A DNA stretch of 64,000 bases, taken from the NCBI RefSeq assembly GCF_000300005.1, contig NC_018691.1:2356001-2420000 (forward strand), in the 5' to 3' direction. Source of the DNA: Alloalcanivorax dieselolei B5. Lineage in GTDB: Bacteria; Pseudomonadota; Gammaproteobacteria; Pseudomonadales; Alcanivoracaceae. Shown here in pieces: positions 34,729-43,502 of the stretch. The notes below the pieces were generated by a model that saw only the letters and a program-made list of their open reading frames with translations, ran no database searches and had not been told where the DNA came from. How positions within the stretch are numbered: the first letter of the stretch is position 1; each line of letters opens with the position of its first letter. The translations under genes were made by a program, and so were the position numbers.

Positions 34729-36021
34729 ATGTCACGGCCGATCATAGTACTGGGTGACAAAACCGACCATGATGGCACCGTCATTGGCGCCTCCACCACC
34801 ACCGATATCGACGGCAAGGGCGTGGCCCGGGTCGGCGACAAGGTCATCTGCCCCAAGCACGGCCCTTCCCCCATCATCACCACCATTGCCACTGGCGACC
34901 CCACCAATCTGGTCGATGGCCAGCCCGTGGCCCGTCATGGCGATAAAACCGCCTGCGGCGCGACCCTGATTTCCAGCCAGGCGGCGTCCGTGGTGGACGC
35001 CGGCGGCGGCAAAAAAGGCATCGACCTCGGCGCGGTGGCCGCCGGCCTCGCCACGGTCGTGGGCGTTTCCGCCGCGGTCATCGGTGCCCGGGCCTCTCGA
35101 TACGATGAGCAGATACGCTTCGTCAACGCCAAGGGTGCCCCCCTGGCCGGGGTGAACTATCGCCTGGAAATGGACGATGGCAGCGTGGTCGAAGGGGAAA
35201 CCGATGACGACGGACGCAGCCGTCGTATTGAAACCGACCAGCCGAGCAAGGTGGTCAAGGCGACGCTTTCCTCCTCACAGCCGGAGTGCTGCGGTGATCA
35301 ACGGCACGGGCATGAGGCATCCAGTCTGGAGGTCGACGTGGGCAACGTAACCACCAGCGATCAGCAGGTGGGAAGCTCGGTGGCCACCGTGGCCACGCCG
35401 GAAGGTGAGTCACGAGGGCTGACCTCCGGGGAAATCGCCATGGCCCGGCGGATATTTGGTGATTCCATCGACTACGGCCGGGTCCGCGTCCATAACGGTG
35501 AATATTTGTGGTTTGGGCTGCAGCCCAACGATACGGCAATGACCCCTAATGGAGAGATGTATTTCAATCCTGACCGATTTCGGGAGGACTTTTCTCCTCC
35601 GGCTAATTCTTACCATAGAGATCAGGCCTGGTTCATGCATGAAATGACCCATGTTTGGCAGTACCAACTGGGCTATCCGGTTAAGTGGAAACGCGGAAAT
35701 CCGCTCGGCTGGATTATGTCGTACAAATACAAGGTGGACCCAGCCAAACGCTTTTCTGACTACAACATGGAAGAGCAGGGTGACATCATTCGCGATTACT
35801 TTTCGCTGAAAATTCTTAGGAACCGCCATGTCGTCGTGCAGGAAGAGTATCGGCGCCTGGACCATTTGCCGGATCTGGAAAGCATCTTGGTGGATTTTTT
35901 GAAGCAGCCCGCTGATGTTCGCCACTTGCCCGGTGGTGGAAAACCCGGACGGGACGACAGGCGAGAAGAGCGTGGTTTGGAGAGGGCTGAGGCCTTTCCT
36001 GATCAAGGAGATGATGAATGA
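34729..36021 (+). CDS. PAAR-tipped T6SS effector with C-terminal zinc metallopeptidase-like domain
   Basis: About 430 residues. Residues 1-90 are a PAAR domain (VLGDKTDHDGTVIGAS...VARVGDKVICPKHG...PVARHGDKTACGATL) that sharpens the VgrG spike. A hydrophobic stretch (100-120) is followed by a transthyretin-like module (127-180) similar to the VgrG C-terminus. Residues 230-400 hold a toxin-like domain with the zinc-peptidase motif HEMTHVWQ (His304, Glu305, His308) after a conserved LTSGEIAMARRIFGDSIDY segment seen in 'Vgr-related' proteins. GAGGA lies eight bases before ATG 34729; an upstream GTG (34714) is less likely. Base composition of the C-terminal part is visibly lower in GC (25 of 60 bases at 35761-35820). 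It overlaps the immunity gene by ATGA. Confidence 0.83.
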   Translation: MSRPIIVLGDKTDHDGTVIGASTTTDIDGKGVARVGDKVICPKHGPSPIITTIATGDPTNLVDGQPVARHGDKTACGATLISSQAASVVDAGGGKKGIDLGAVAAGLATVVGVSAAVIGARASRYDEQIRFVNAKGAPLAGVNYRLEMDDGSVVEGETDDDGRSRRIETDQPSKVVKATLSSSQPECCGDQRHGHEASSLEVDVGNVTTSDQQVGSSVATVATPEGESRGLTSGEIAMARRIFGDSIDYGRVRVHNGEYLWFGLQPNDTAMTPNGEMYFNPDRFREDFSPPANSYHRDQAWFMHEMTHVWQYQLGYPVKWKRGNPLGWIMSYKYKVDPAKRFSDYNMEEQGDIIRDYFSLKILRNRHVVVQEEYRRLDHLPDLESILVDFLKQPADVRHLPGGGKPGRDDRREERGLERAEAFPDQGDDE

Positions 36022-36497
36022 AAGCGGGCATTGTCTTTGTTATGGCGCTGGCCGTTGCCGGTTGCTACAGCATTTTGGGGCACCCCTCTGTGGGCACGAC
36101 GCATACGATTGGGAAGAATGGCGTTCCCTGTTTTGCCCTCGCGGACCCTGGTTGGAGGGATTGGCGAGTTGGATTTATTCAGGTAATCGAAGAAGCACAG
36201 CCTCCTGAGGTGGTTTGGGAAGTGGGTATAGACGCCCCTTATCCGGTCATTAACAAAAAAGACTGCGTCGCCTGGGGGCAAACCTTTGACAACAGTGAAG
36301 TGCGAGTGCCCATGCCGCAAGGTGAAAGACTTAAAACCGGCCAAGTCTACGGCATCTCAATGATGACATCCCCTGTTGGCGATGACAGGGACGGTCGGGG
36401 GTACTCCGGCTATTTTTGCTTAACGGAGTCTCCAACAGGCGGCTGGGAGGTCCAGGATCTGGGACTGAAAAAAGATGCTTGCCCCGTTGCACAGTAA
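36018..36497 (+). CDS. Putative T6SS immunity lipoprotein
   Basis: A 159-residue lipoprotein with a signal peptide ending in the lipobox Val-Ala-Gly-Cys (Cys16). The mature part is mostly beta-like with four more cysteines and no catalytic motif. It starts in the ATGA of the effector stop. A periplasmic lipoprotein coupled to a PAAR-peptidase toxin is the arrangement expected for an immunity protein that neutralises a periplasm-acting effector. Low GC like the end of the effector. No family could be named with certainty. Confidence 0.65.
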   Translation: MKAGIVFVMALAVAGCYSILGHPSVGTTHTIGKNGVPCFALADPGWRDWRVGFIQVIEEAQPPEVVWEVGIDAPYPVINKKDCVAWGQTFDNSEVRVPMPQGERLKTGQVYGISMMTSPVGDDRDGRGYSGYFCLTESPTGGWEVQDLGLKKDACPVAQ

Positions 36498-36527
36498 ATA
36501 TGAACAGCGAAAACGTTTCGGGAAGCG

Positions 36528-37949
36528 ATGGTGACTTTGGGTAAAGCGCTGAAGGGAATCTTGCTGATCGCGATTGTCTTCGCCCTGTTCTGGGCCGGGA
36601 CAATTCTCTTTTGGCGTATCAGAAACACCGATCCCGGCGTCGGCGAGTCGGTGGGTTGGCTTCTGCTTGCCCCCCTCGTGGTGCTGGTGTCGGTATGGAG
36701 CCTGAGGCGATGGCGGCGTAACCGTCGGGCCGCAACCAATGACAAACCGGATACGCCGGCGCAGGCCCCGGAAATATCGGATGCCGGGCCGGCACGGCTT
36801 AATTTGCTCGCCGCGGCGCTGCGCTTGCCAGCGGGTGAGACTCCGGCGGAGGCACTGCAAGGTTTGATGAAACCTCAGGTCCCCAAGCTTCACGGCACCT
36901 TGCGCGATGCCCAGGGGCTGCCGTTATTCGCCGCTCCGGTGCCGCTGTTGAGTGCGGAGGCGCTGGATGCGGTGACATTGGAACTGAATCGGCAGGCGGG
37001 CATGACCATGCCGGTGGAGGAGTCCACCCGTCGCAGTCTGGCCTTACTGCTGCCCGTATTTGATGAATTACTGATGGAACTGGCCGCCGCCCTTCCCGAG
37101 GAGGGGCACGCGGATGAACGGGTCATTGCCGGCCTGCGGCACCGCTCGTCGCCAACGCGCCCGGCACCGGTGCTGGTGCGGGTAATGTTACCCGCATCGG
37201 TCTCTCCCTCGCTGTTCCCGCTGTGCGAGAAGATGATGCGTGGGCGGGTGGAGGACCTGGGTTTGGCGGCCGGCCTGGGTTGGCGCTTTCAGTTTGACGG
37301 CGCCAATGACGGAGCCGCCTTTTGGGCGCGTCTGGCCCGACCGGTTGAGGGAGAACAGTGGCAGTTGTGGCTGGCGGCGGACTCGCTGATTGACCCGGCA
37401 TGCATACAGAGACTGCAGAGGCAGGATGTCTTGATGAGCAGCCGTACTCCGGAAGGAATAGTCCCGGGGGAAGGCGCCGCTGGTGTGCTGCTGGGACCGG
37501 CCGGAACAGACGCCGGAGTGGTGTCTTGTCGGGGCCCCTATGAAGTGGCTACCGGGGACGTGGACAGCCCGCAGGCCCAGGTACGGAAAATGACGAAAGC
37601 ATTGCGCCCCGAGCAAGCGCCGCATCAGCCGCTCCCGGATCTGTTGATCAGCAACGCGGATTATCGTTCCGGTTCTTTCGAGGAGGCCGCGCTGCTGGCT
37701 TTGAGTTTGAATCCGGAGTTGGACGCCAGTCGCCAATTGCTGGCATTGGGGCGCGCCGGAGCGCTGGATAACGCCATGCCGATGGCCATGTTGGCTTTGG
37801 TGTGGCAGGCGTTACGCGACGGTCATGAAACCGTCGCAATATTGTTCGTGGATGAACAACGAGGCCGGCAGGTGGCTGAATTCATCGTCGCGCCTTTGCA
37901 ACAGAATCAAACCCAGCCGTCTCCGGCGGCTGCCGCTGAATCGGAGTAG
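36528..37949 (+). CDS. T6SS-associated membrane protein with ketosynthase/thiolase-like, probably inactive domain
   Basis: A 473-residue protein. Two membrane helices (residues 9-30 and 42-60) anchor it, and the C-terminal soluble part resembles beta-ketoacyl synthase. The segment at 278-322 (WQLWLAADSLIDP...TPEGIVPGEGAAGVLL) matches the family's 'GGVDSL...GFVPGEGAAALVL' element, and the last 60 residues (RAGALDNAMPMAMLALVWQALRDG) match the C-terminal thiolase half. Where the nucleophile cysteine would be (about residue 258) the sequence reads DGANDGAAF, so it is likely a pseudoenzyme. It is immediately upstream of tssM (8 bp), within the T6SS operon. Soluble thiolase-like proteins accompany some T6SS effector modules, but its job is unknown. 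Confidence 0.65.
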   Translation: MVTLGKALKGILLIAIVFALFWAGTILFWRIRNTDPGVGESVGWLLLAPLVVLVSVWSLRRWRRNRRAATNDKPDTPAQAPEISDAGPARLNLLAAALRLPAGETPAEALQGLMKPQVPKLHGTLRDAQGLPLFAAPVPLLSAEALDAVTLELNRQAGMTMPVEESTRRSLALLLPVFDELLMELAAALPEEGHADERVIAGLRHRSSPTRPAPVLVRVMLPASVSPSLFPLCEKMMRGRVEDLGLAAGLGWRFQFDGANDGAAFWARLARPVEGEQWQLWLAADSLIDPACIQRLQRQDVLMSSRTPEGIVPGEGAAGVLLGPAGTDAGVVSCRGPYEVATGDVDSPQAQVRKMTKALRPEQAPHQPLPDLLISNADYRSGSFEEAALLALSLNPELDASRQLLALGRAGALDNAMPMAMLALVWQALRDGHETVAILFVDEQRGRQVAEFIVAPLQQNQTQPSPAAAAESE

Positions 37950-37957
37950 GGACACTT

Positions 37958-40900
37958 ATGTCGGGGATGAGAAAGGGGCTTGCCAGCCTGGGCGCCTGGT
38001 TAATCAATTACCGATTGTGGGCGGTCTTGGCACTGGTGATCGGGGTCTTCCTGTTATGGCGAGGCGGGGACCCGGGCAGCCAGATCGGCTTTGTGTTGCT
38101 GATTGTGGCGCTGGTACTCGGGCTGTTCACCCTGATCCGATGGGGCATACGGCGCTGGCGCGAACGGCGGGCCACCCGGGATATCGACGGTTTGATGAAC
38201 GAGCAGGCCGAGCGGGCGTCACGCAATGCAAAGGCCGAGGATCGCGGTGATATCGAGGAGGTGCGCGGCCGCATGCAGGAAGCGGTCAAGGCGATCAAAT
38301 CATCACGTCTGGGCGTTCTCAAAGGAAAGGCGGCGCTTTATGAGCTGCCGTGGCATGTGATCATCGGCAATCCGGCGGCGGGGAAAAGCTCCGCCATTCT
38401 TAATTCCGGGCTCAAGTTTCCCTTTGAGGATAATCGCAACAGCGTGGTGCAGGGGATTGGCGGCACTCGCAATTGCGACTGGTACTTCACCGCCGAGGGC
38501 ATCGTGCTGGACACCGCCGGGCGTTACTCGGTGGGCGGTGAGGATCGTGGTGAGTGGCTGTCTTTTCTCGACTTACTGAAGAAACACCGTCCGCGCGCCC
38601 CGATCAACGGCATCATCATCGCCGCCAGTATCGCCGAATTGTCCGGTAACCGTCCGGAGTTCGCCATCGAGCTGGCCCGCAATCTGCGCCAGCGGGTGCA
38701 GGAGGTGACCGAGCGGCTGGAAGTGTTCGCGCCGGTGTACGTGGTCTTTACCAAGGCCGATCTGATCGCTGGTTTCATGTCGTTCTTCAGCGGTCTGGAC
38801 CCGTCCGAGCGGGAGAAAGTGTGGGGCGCCACCTTGCCCTATGATCCCCAGGCGCAGGTGGACGAACTGTCGATCTTCGACCAGCATTTCGATGAGCTGG
38901 CGGAGGGGCTCAAGGAGATGGGGCTCTCTCACATGGCGATGCAGCGGGGCAGGGAAGTGGCGCCGGGTTTGCTGACCTTGCCGTTGGAATTCGTCAGCCT
39001 TAAGCCGGTATTGCGTACCTTTATCGCCAGTCTGTTCGAGGACAATCCGTACCAGTTCAAACCGGTGTTCCGTGGTTTCTACTTCACCAGCGCCCTGCAC
39101 GAAGGGGAAACGGTACTGCATGCCTCCGAGCGGATCGCCGACGAGTTTTCCCTGGCACCGCGACAGGACAAGGACGAACCGGTAAACGGCAAGCCGGATC
39201 AGGCTCATTTTCTCAAGGACCTGTTCCGCAAAGTGATCTTCGCCGACAAGGAACTGGTGCGCCAGTATTCCAGCCCTTACCGGACCCGCACGCGCTATGG
39301 CGCTTTTCTGGCGGGGGCTTTGGTGGTGGCGGCTCTGCTGGGTACCTGGGCGTGGTCCTACACCACCAACCGGCAATTGGTGGCGAACGCCTCCCGTGAC
39401 TTGCAGCAGGCGGTTCAGATCCAGGAGGGGCGGCTTGATCTGCAATCTCGCATTGATGCCTTGCTGTTGTTACAGGACCGTTTGGAGCAGTTGCGCCAGT
39501 ACCGCCGTGACGGCGGTATCACCACAGCCATGGGGCTTTATCAGGGCGACAACATCGAAGCCGCTTTGTGGCGGGAATACTTCGCCGGCATGGATCAGGT
39601 GATGGTACGGCCGACCCGGGCCCGGTTGGAGGAATACCTGGGCAAGGTGGTGGCGAACGCGGACCAGCTGTCCATGGAAGAAAGCAGAGAGGAACCGCGC
39701 ACGGCCTTGTACGTGCCGCCCTCGCCAAAGGATCCGGCCGAGGCCTATAACGCGCTCAAAGCCTATCTGATGCTCGGCGATCACGGGCGGGTGGAACAAA
39801 CCCATCTGGCCAACCAACTGACCCGTTACTGGCGGGGTTGGCTCGACGCGAACAGGGGCCAGATGAGCCATGAGGATGTGGCGCGGGCGGCGGAAAAGCT
39901 GATGACGTTTTATGTCGCCAGCGCCGGCAAGCCGGGGTGGCCGGAAATCGACACCCGGGTTTCTCTGGTCAACGATACGCGCCAGGCATTGCGTGGCGTG
40001 ATGCAAGGGCAGCCGGCGATGGAGCGGGTGTTCGCCCAGATCAAGGCCCGCGCCGCCGCGCGTTTCTCCACCATCACGGTGAATTCCCTGCTGGCCGGCG
40101 GCAACGGGGAGAATCTGCTGAACGGCAGCTATGCCATTTCCGGGGCCTTTTCCCGGGAAGCCTGGCAGGACTACATCAAGGACGCCATCCACGAGGCCGC
40201 CAATACCCAGCTCAACACCACGGACTGGGTGCTCGACACCACCGAGCAGAGTGACCTCTCTCTGGCCGGCAGCCCGGAACACATCGCCCGCCAGCTCACC
40301 GCGCTCTATAAGCAGGAATATGCGGCGCAATGGCAGCGCTTCCTGCGTGGCGTCAGCGTGGCGGGTTTCTCATCCGGTTTTGACGACGCCGCCAGCGCCA
40401 TGAACCGGCTTGGCAACAACGAAAACTCCCCGCTGAAGGCCCTGCTGCAGGCCGTGCATGAACAGACCGTCTGGGATAATCCGAGAGCACTGTACGCCCG
40501 GGTCAGTGAGCGGTCGGAGCAGAGCAGCGGTATCATCAACTGGTTCAAACGCGTGATCCTGCGTCGTGCTCCGGCGGGCATGTCCGGAATGTCCTTCGAA
40601 ATCGATAAAAAAACCGGCGAAGCTATGCTGCCGCCGCTGGGGCCGGTGGGCAAAGCCTTCGAAGGGTTTGCTCAGCTGATGGAAAAACGGAGCGGGCAGG
40701 CCCCGGTCATTGATGCGTATTTCCAGGCTCTGGCGGCAACACGGTCCCGTCTGAATGACATCAAAATGGCGGAGGTGCCGGGCCCCGGCGCCCGTACGCT
40801 GATGCAGGAAACGCTGAGCAATCAGGGCTCGGAGCTGAGCTCCGCCTTGCGGCTGGTGGACGAGCAGTTGCTCACCGGACTTGGCACGGAAGAGAAGCAG

Positions 40901-41710
40901 GCGCTCAGACCGCTGTTGTTGCAACCGCTGACGCAGACCTTTGCGGCGCTGGTTCCGGCGGCCGAGAATGAGATCAATCGGACCTGGCAAGCTCAGGTAT
41001 ACCAACCGTTTGATCAGGGCATCGGCCAGCAATTCCCATTTGATCTGAGTGCCGATGACGATGCGCCAAAGACCGAGGTGGCGGCGATCTTCGGTCCCTC
41101 CGGTGCCATCGCCACCTTCAACAAGGACGCGCTGGGAAGCCTGGTAATTCAACGGGGCAACGTTTTGACACCCCGTCGCTGGGCTGGAATGGGAATCCGT
41201 CTGTCACCCGAGCTGGTCAGCGGCTATGGCGATTGGGTGAGTGGTCAGAGCGGTGGTGCCGGTGAAGCCGATGTCACCATCTTCCAGATCCTGCCGGCGC
41301 CGGCCATCGGCGCGGTGGAGTACGTGCTTGAAATCGATGGCCAGTCGCTGCGTTACCGCAATACGCCGCCGCAATGGGAAACCATGCAATGGCCCAATCG
41401 CGGCGCCACCCCGGGCGCCACCTTGGTGGCCACCACCAGCGATGGGCGGCGGGTACAACTGGCCGACTTCCCCGGAGAAAACGGCTTTGCTCAACTGATG
41501 GACGCGGCCAACCTGGAGAGCCGCTCGGACAGCAGCACGGTGACCTGGAGCAAGGGTACGGTGTCCATTTCCATGGAAATGCGCACCGTGCGTCGGGCGG
41601 GTTCCGGCAGCGACAGTGACAGCTGGCAGCGCGGATTGAAGCTGCCTCGAATCGTTGCCGGAGAAGGCGCGGATGAGCGGCTTGTCCGCCAGGGAGGCGA
41701 GGATGAGTGA
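37958..41710 (+). CDS. tssM: TssM (IcmF-like) inner-membrane T6SS protein
   Basis: A 1250-residue core component of the TssJLM membrane complex. Residues 18-60 hold two membrane helices, followed by a cytoplasmic NTPase-like domain with Walker A GNPAAGKSS (about residue 142) and DTAGRYSVGGE. A third membrane helix is at 448-468 (YGAFLAGALVVAALLGTWAWSY), and the large periplasmic part ends with the beta-rich TssJ-contacting domain. The Walker motif is intact. Its end overlaps tagF by 8 bp. Confidence 0.96.
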   Translation: MSGMRKGLASLGAWLINYRLWAVLALVIGVFLLWRGGDPGSQIGFVLLIVALVLGLFTLIRWGIRRWRERRATRDIDGLMNEQAERASRNAKAEDRGDIEEVRGRMQEAVKAIKSSRLGVLKGKAALYELPWHVIIGNPAAGKSSAILNSGLKFPFEDNRNSVVQGIGGTRNCDWYFTAEGIVLDTAGRYSVGGEDRGEWLSFLDLLKKHRPRAPINGIIIAASIAELSGNRPEFAIELARNLRQRVQEVTERLEVFAPVYVVFTKADLIAGFMSFFSGLDPSEREKVWGATLPYDPQAQVDELSIFDQHFDELAEGLKEMGLSHMAMQRGREVAPGLLTLPLEFVSLKPVLRTFIASLFEDNPYQFKPVFRGFYFTSALHEGETVLHASERIADEFSLAPRQDKDEPVNGKPDQAHFLKDLFRKVIFADKELVRQYSSPYRTRTRYGAFLAGALVVAALLGTWAWSYTTNRQLVANASRDLQQAVQIQEGRLDLQSRIDALLLLQDRLEQLRQYRRDGGITTAMGLYQGDNIEAALWREYFAGMDQVMVRPTRARLEEYLGKVVANADQLSMEESREEPRTALYVPPSPKDPAEAYNALKAYLMLGDHGRVEQTHLANQLTRYWRGWLDANRGQMSHEDVARAAEKLMTFYVASAGKPGWPEIDTRVSLVNDTRQALRGVMQGQPAMERVFAQIKARAAARFSTITVNSLLAGGNGENLLNGSYAISGAFSREAWQDYIKDAIHEAANTQLNTTDWVLDTTEQSDLSLAGSPEHIARQLTALYKQEYAAQWQRFLRGVSVAGFSSGFDDAASAMNRLGNNENSPLKALLQAVHEQTVWDNPRALYARVSERSEQSSGIINWFKRVILRRAPAGMSGMSFEIDKKTGEAMLPPLGPVGKAFEGFAQLMEKRSGQAPVIDAYFQALAATRSRLNDIKMAEVPGPGARTLMQETLSNQGSELSSALRLVDEQLLTGLGTEEKQALRPLLLQPLTQTFAALVPAAENEINRTWQAQVYQPFDQGIGQQFPFDLSADDDAPKTEVAAIFGPSGAIATFNKDALGSLVIQRGNVLTPRRWAGMGIRLSPELVSGYGDWVSGQSGGAGEADVTIFQILPAPAIGAVEYVLEIDGQSLRYRNTPPQWETMQWPNRGATPGATLVATTSDGRRVQLADFPGENGFAQLMDAANLESRSDSSTVTWSKGTVSISMEMRTVRRAGSGSDSDSWQRGLKLPRIVAGEGADERLVRQGGEDE

Positions 41711-42701
41711 TACGGTGGAAACGCAAACCGTACAGGCGGGATACTTCGGCAAATTGCCTTCCCGTGGGGACTTTGTGCGCAGCAGCGATCAACATCGCCT
41801 GATGTCACTGTTGGACCGTTGGGCAGCCAGCAGCCTGGACCAGTTCAGCCACAATCCGGACTGGAAAACGCTGTACGACCAAGCGCCATGGCTCCACTTC
41901 GCCTTTCTCGGATCACGTAGCCAACTGGCGATTGCCGGCCATATGCTGCCCAGCAGCGACGCTTCCCAGCGCCGCTATCCCTTTCTCTCCGCGCTGCGTT
42001 TGCAGGTGGCGGATACCGCCGGCTTCATTGCCCGCAGCCCGCTGGCGCTGTTCCCCGTCTGGCGGGAGTTGGCAACGGAATCGAGCCGGGCAGTGCATAG
42101 CACGGACCCGGCCTCCGAACTGGCCGAATTGGGACAGCGGAATTTCACGGTGGAGATCCAGCCGCAGACCTACGAAGGCCGTTTTCAACAATTGTTGGAG
42201 CAGGAAACACTGGCCGGGCTGGAGAAGAGCATGCATCGGGCCGGACATCCGATGGTGGCGCTTAAACGGAGCCTGCCTGCACTGGGTCTATTGCTGCAGC
42301 CGTTGATGAGCCAGCAACAGGTGAGTATTGACAAGGGTCTGATTCTGCCCCTGCCCGCGGAGGCGCAAGCGCAGGCGCTGACCGCCACCTGGTGGCTGGA
42401 TATGCTCACCGGTTTTGTTCGCCGTGGGGATTTCGAGTTGGCGGTGCTGATTCGCGGTGGCGAGGTGCCGGCGATGATCATCGGCTTCAATGGCGCCGAT
42501 CATCAGATACTGCGTTCGGTATGGGATCCGAATGTGGCGGAATCCCATCTGATCGCCGTGCAGGACGCCGACTGGGTTGAGGACTATATGGCCATGAACG
42601 TCAGCTTGAACCGGCTCGCCAGCTACATCGACCGTGGTGACCTGTCGCTGGGCAGTGCCCGGCGTTTTTTCATGGAAACCTTTCTCGGGGGTGAAATATG
42701 A
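41703..42701 (+). CDS. tagF: TagF, T6SS post-translational repressor-type protein
   Basis: About 332 residues. The N-terminal TagF domain starts with the signature GYFGKLPSRGDFVR and runs to about residue 200; a C-terminal extension follows (LTATWWLDMLTGFVRRGDFELAVLIRGG...). TagF holds the T6SS in check in other bacteria. The partner genes of the threonine-phosphorylation pathway are not in this window. I chose ATG 41703, which overlaps the tssM stop and has GGGAGG upstream, over the longer frame from 41655. It overlaps the next gene by ATGA. Confidence 0.9.
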   Translation: MSDTVETQTVQAGYFGKLPSRGDFVRSSDQHRLMSLLDRWAASSLDQFSHNPDWKTLYDQAPWLHFAFLGSRSQLAIAGHMLPSSDASQRRYPFLSALRLQVADTAGFIARSPLALFPVWRELATESSRAVHSTDPASELAELGQRNFTVEIQPQTYEGRFQQLLEQETLAGLEKSMHRAGHPMVALKRSLPALGLLLQPLMSQQQVSIDKGLILPLPAEAQAQALTATWWLDMLTGFVRRGDFELAVLIRGGEVPAMIIGFNGADHQILRSVWDPNVAESHLIAVQDADWVEDYMAMNVSLNRLASYIDRGDLSLGSARRFFMETFLGGEI

Positions 42702-43483
42702 GCTGGCGCAAAGGGGTATTGATGTTGCTGTGCGGCGCCTTGATGCAAGTGTCGTTCGCGCAGGAGGCGGAGGAGGTTCCGGAGAAGCCTGCGTTGCCAC
42801 CAGTGGTGGCCAAGGGCGTGGTCCCGGATCAGGCTACCCGGGCGGCGGTGTTGGAACGTCTGCACGAGATTTACGGCGCCGAAAGGGTGGTGGATCGCAT
42901 CCAGGTGGAAGCGGTGCCCGCCCCGCCGAATTGGGGCCAGTACGTGGCCAATATGTTGTCGCCGGAACTTAAATCAATTCGCGGCGGCGAGATCAATATC
43001 GAAGGCCAGAGCGTCCGCATCACCGGTGAAGTGGATAACGAAGCTCAGCGCCAGCGCGTGGCCAGTGCCTTGAGTATGGCGAGCAGCCGGGATTACACGG
43101 TGACCAACAGTTTGCGGCTCGGTGAGTCCCGCCAGCAACGCCTGGACGATACTCTGGCGGATCGCTTGATCCGGTTTCAGAGCGGCAGTGACCAGCTGAC
43201 GGTTGACGGGCGGCGCATCCTCGATGAGATGGCCGAGGTGATGCGCGATATGGGAGACGCCCATGTCCAGATTATTGGTCATACGGATAATGTCGGCCGC
43301 CGTCAGAACAATGTGGCGTTGAGCTATGCCAGGGCCGACGCGGTGCGCCGTTACCTGATCGAGCAGGGCGTGCGGGAAGATGGTCTGGGGGTGGTCGGCA
43401 AGGGGCCGGATGAGCCGGTGGCGGACAATGCCACGCCCGAAGGGCGGGCGCGCAACCGGCGCATCGAATTCCGCATTCTCTGA
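42698..43483 (+). CDS. Periplasmic OmpA-family protein of the T6SS locus
   Basis: A 261-residue protein with a signal peptide (MLLCGALMQVSFA). Residues 60-140 contain a BON-like segment (LKSIRGGEINIEGQSVRITGEVDNEAQRQRVASALS), and residues 150-261 form an OmpA peptidoglycan-binding domain (IRFQSGSDQLTVDGRRILDEMAEVM; IIGHTDNVGRRQNNVALSYARADAVRRYL; GRARNRRIEFRIL). It starts in the TGA of tagF. TssL here has no peptidoglycan-binding extension, so this free protein probably anchors the membrane complex to the wall. Confidence 0.88.
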   Translation: MSWRKGVLMLLCGALMQVSFAQEAEEVPEKPALPPVVAKGVVPDQATRAAVLERLHEIYGAERVVDRIQVEAVPAPPNWGQYVANMLSPELKSIRGGEINIEGQSVRITGEVDNEAQRQRVASALSMASSRDYTVTNSLRLGESRQQRLDDTLADRLIRFQSGSDQLTVDGRRILDEMAEVMRDMGDAHVQIIGHTDNVGRRQNNVALSYARADAVRRYLIEQGVREDGLGVVGKGPDEPVADNATPEGRARNRRIEFRIL

Positions 43484-43502
43484 CGGCGCTCGGAAAGCGG
43501 GA

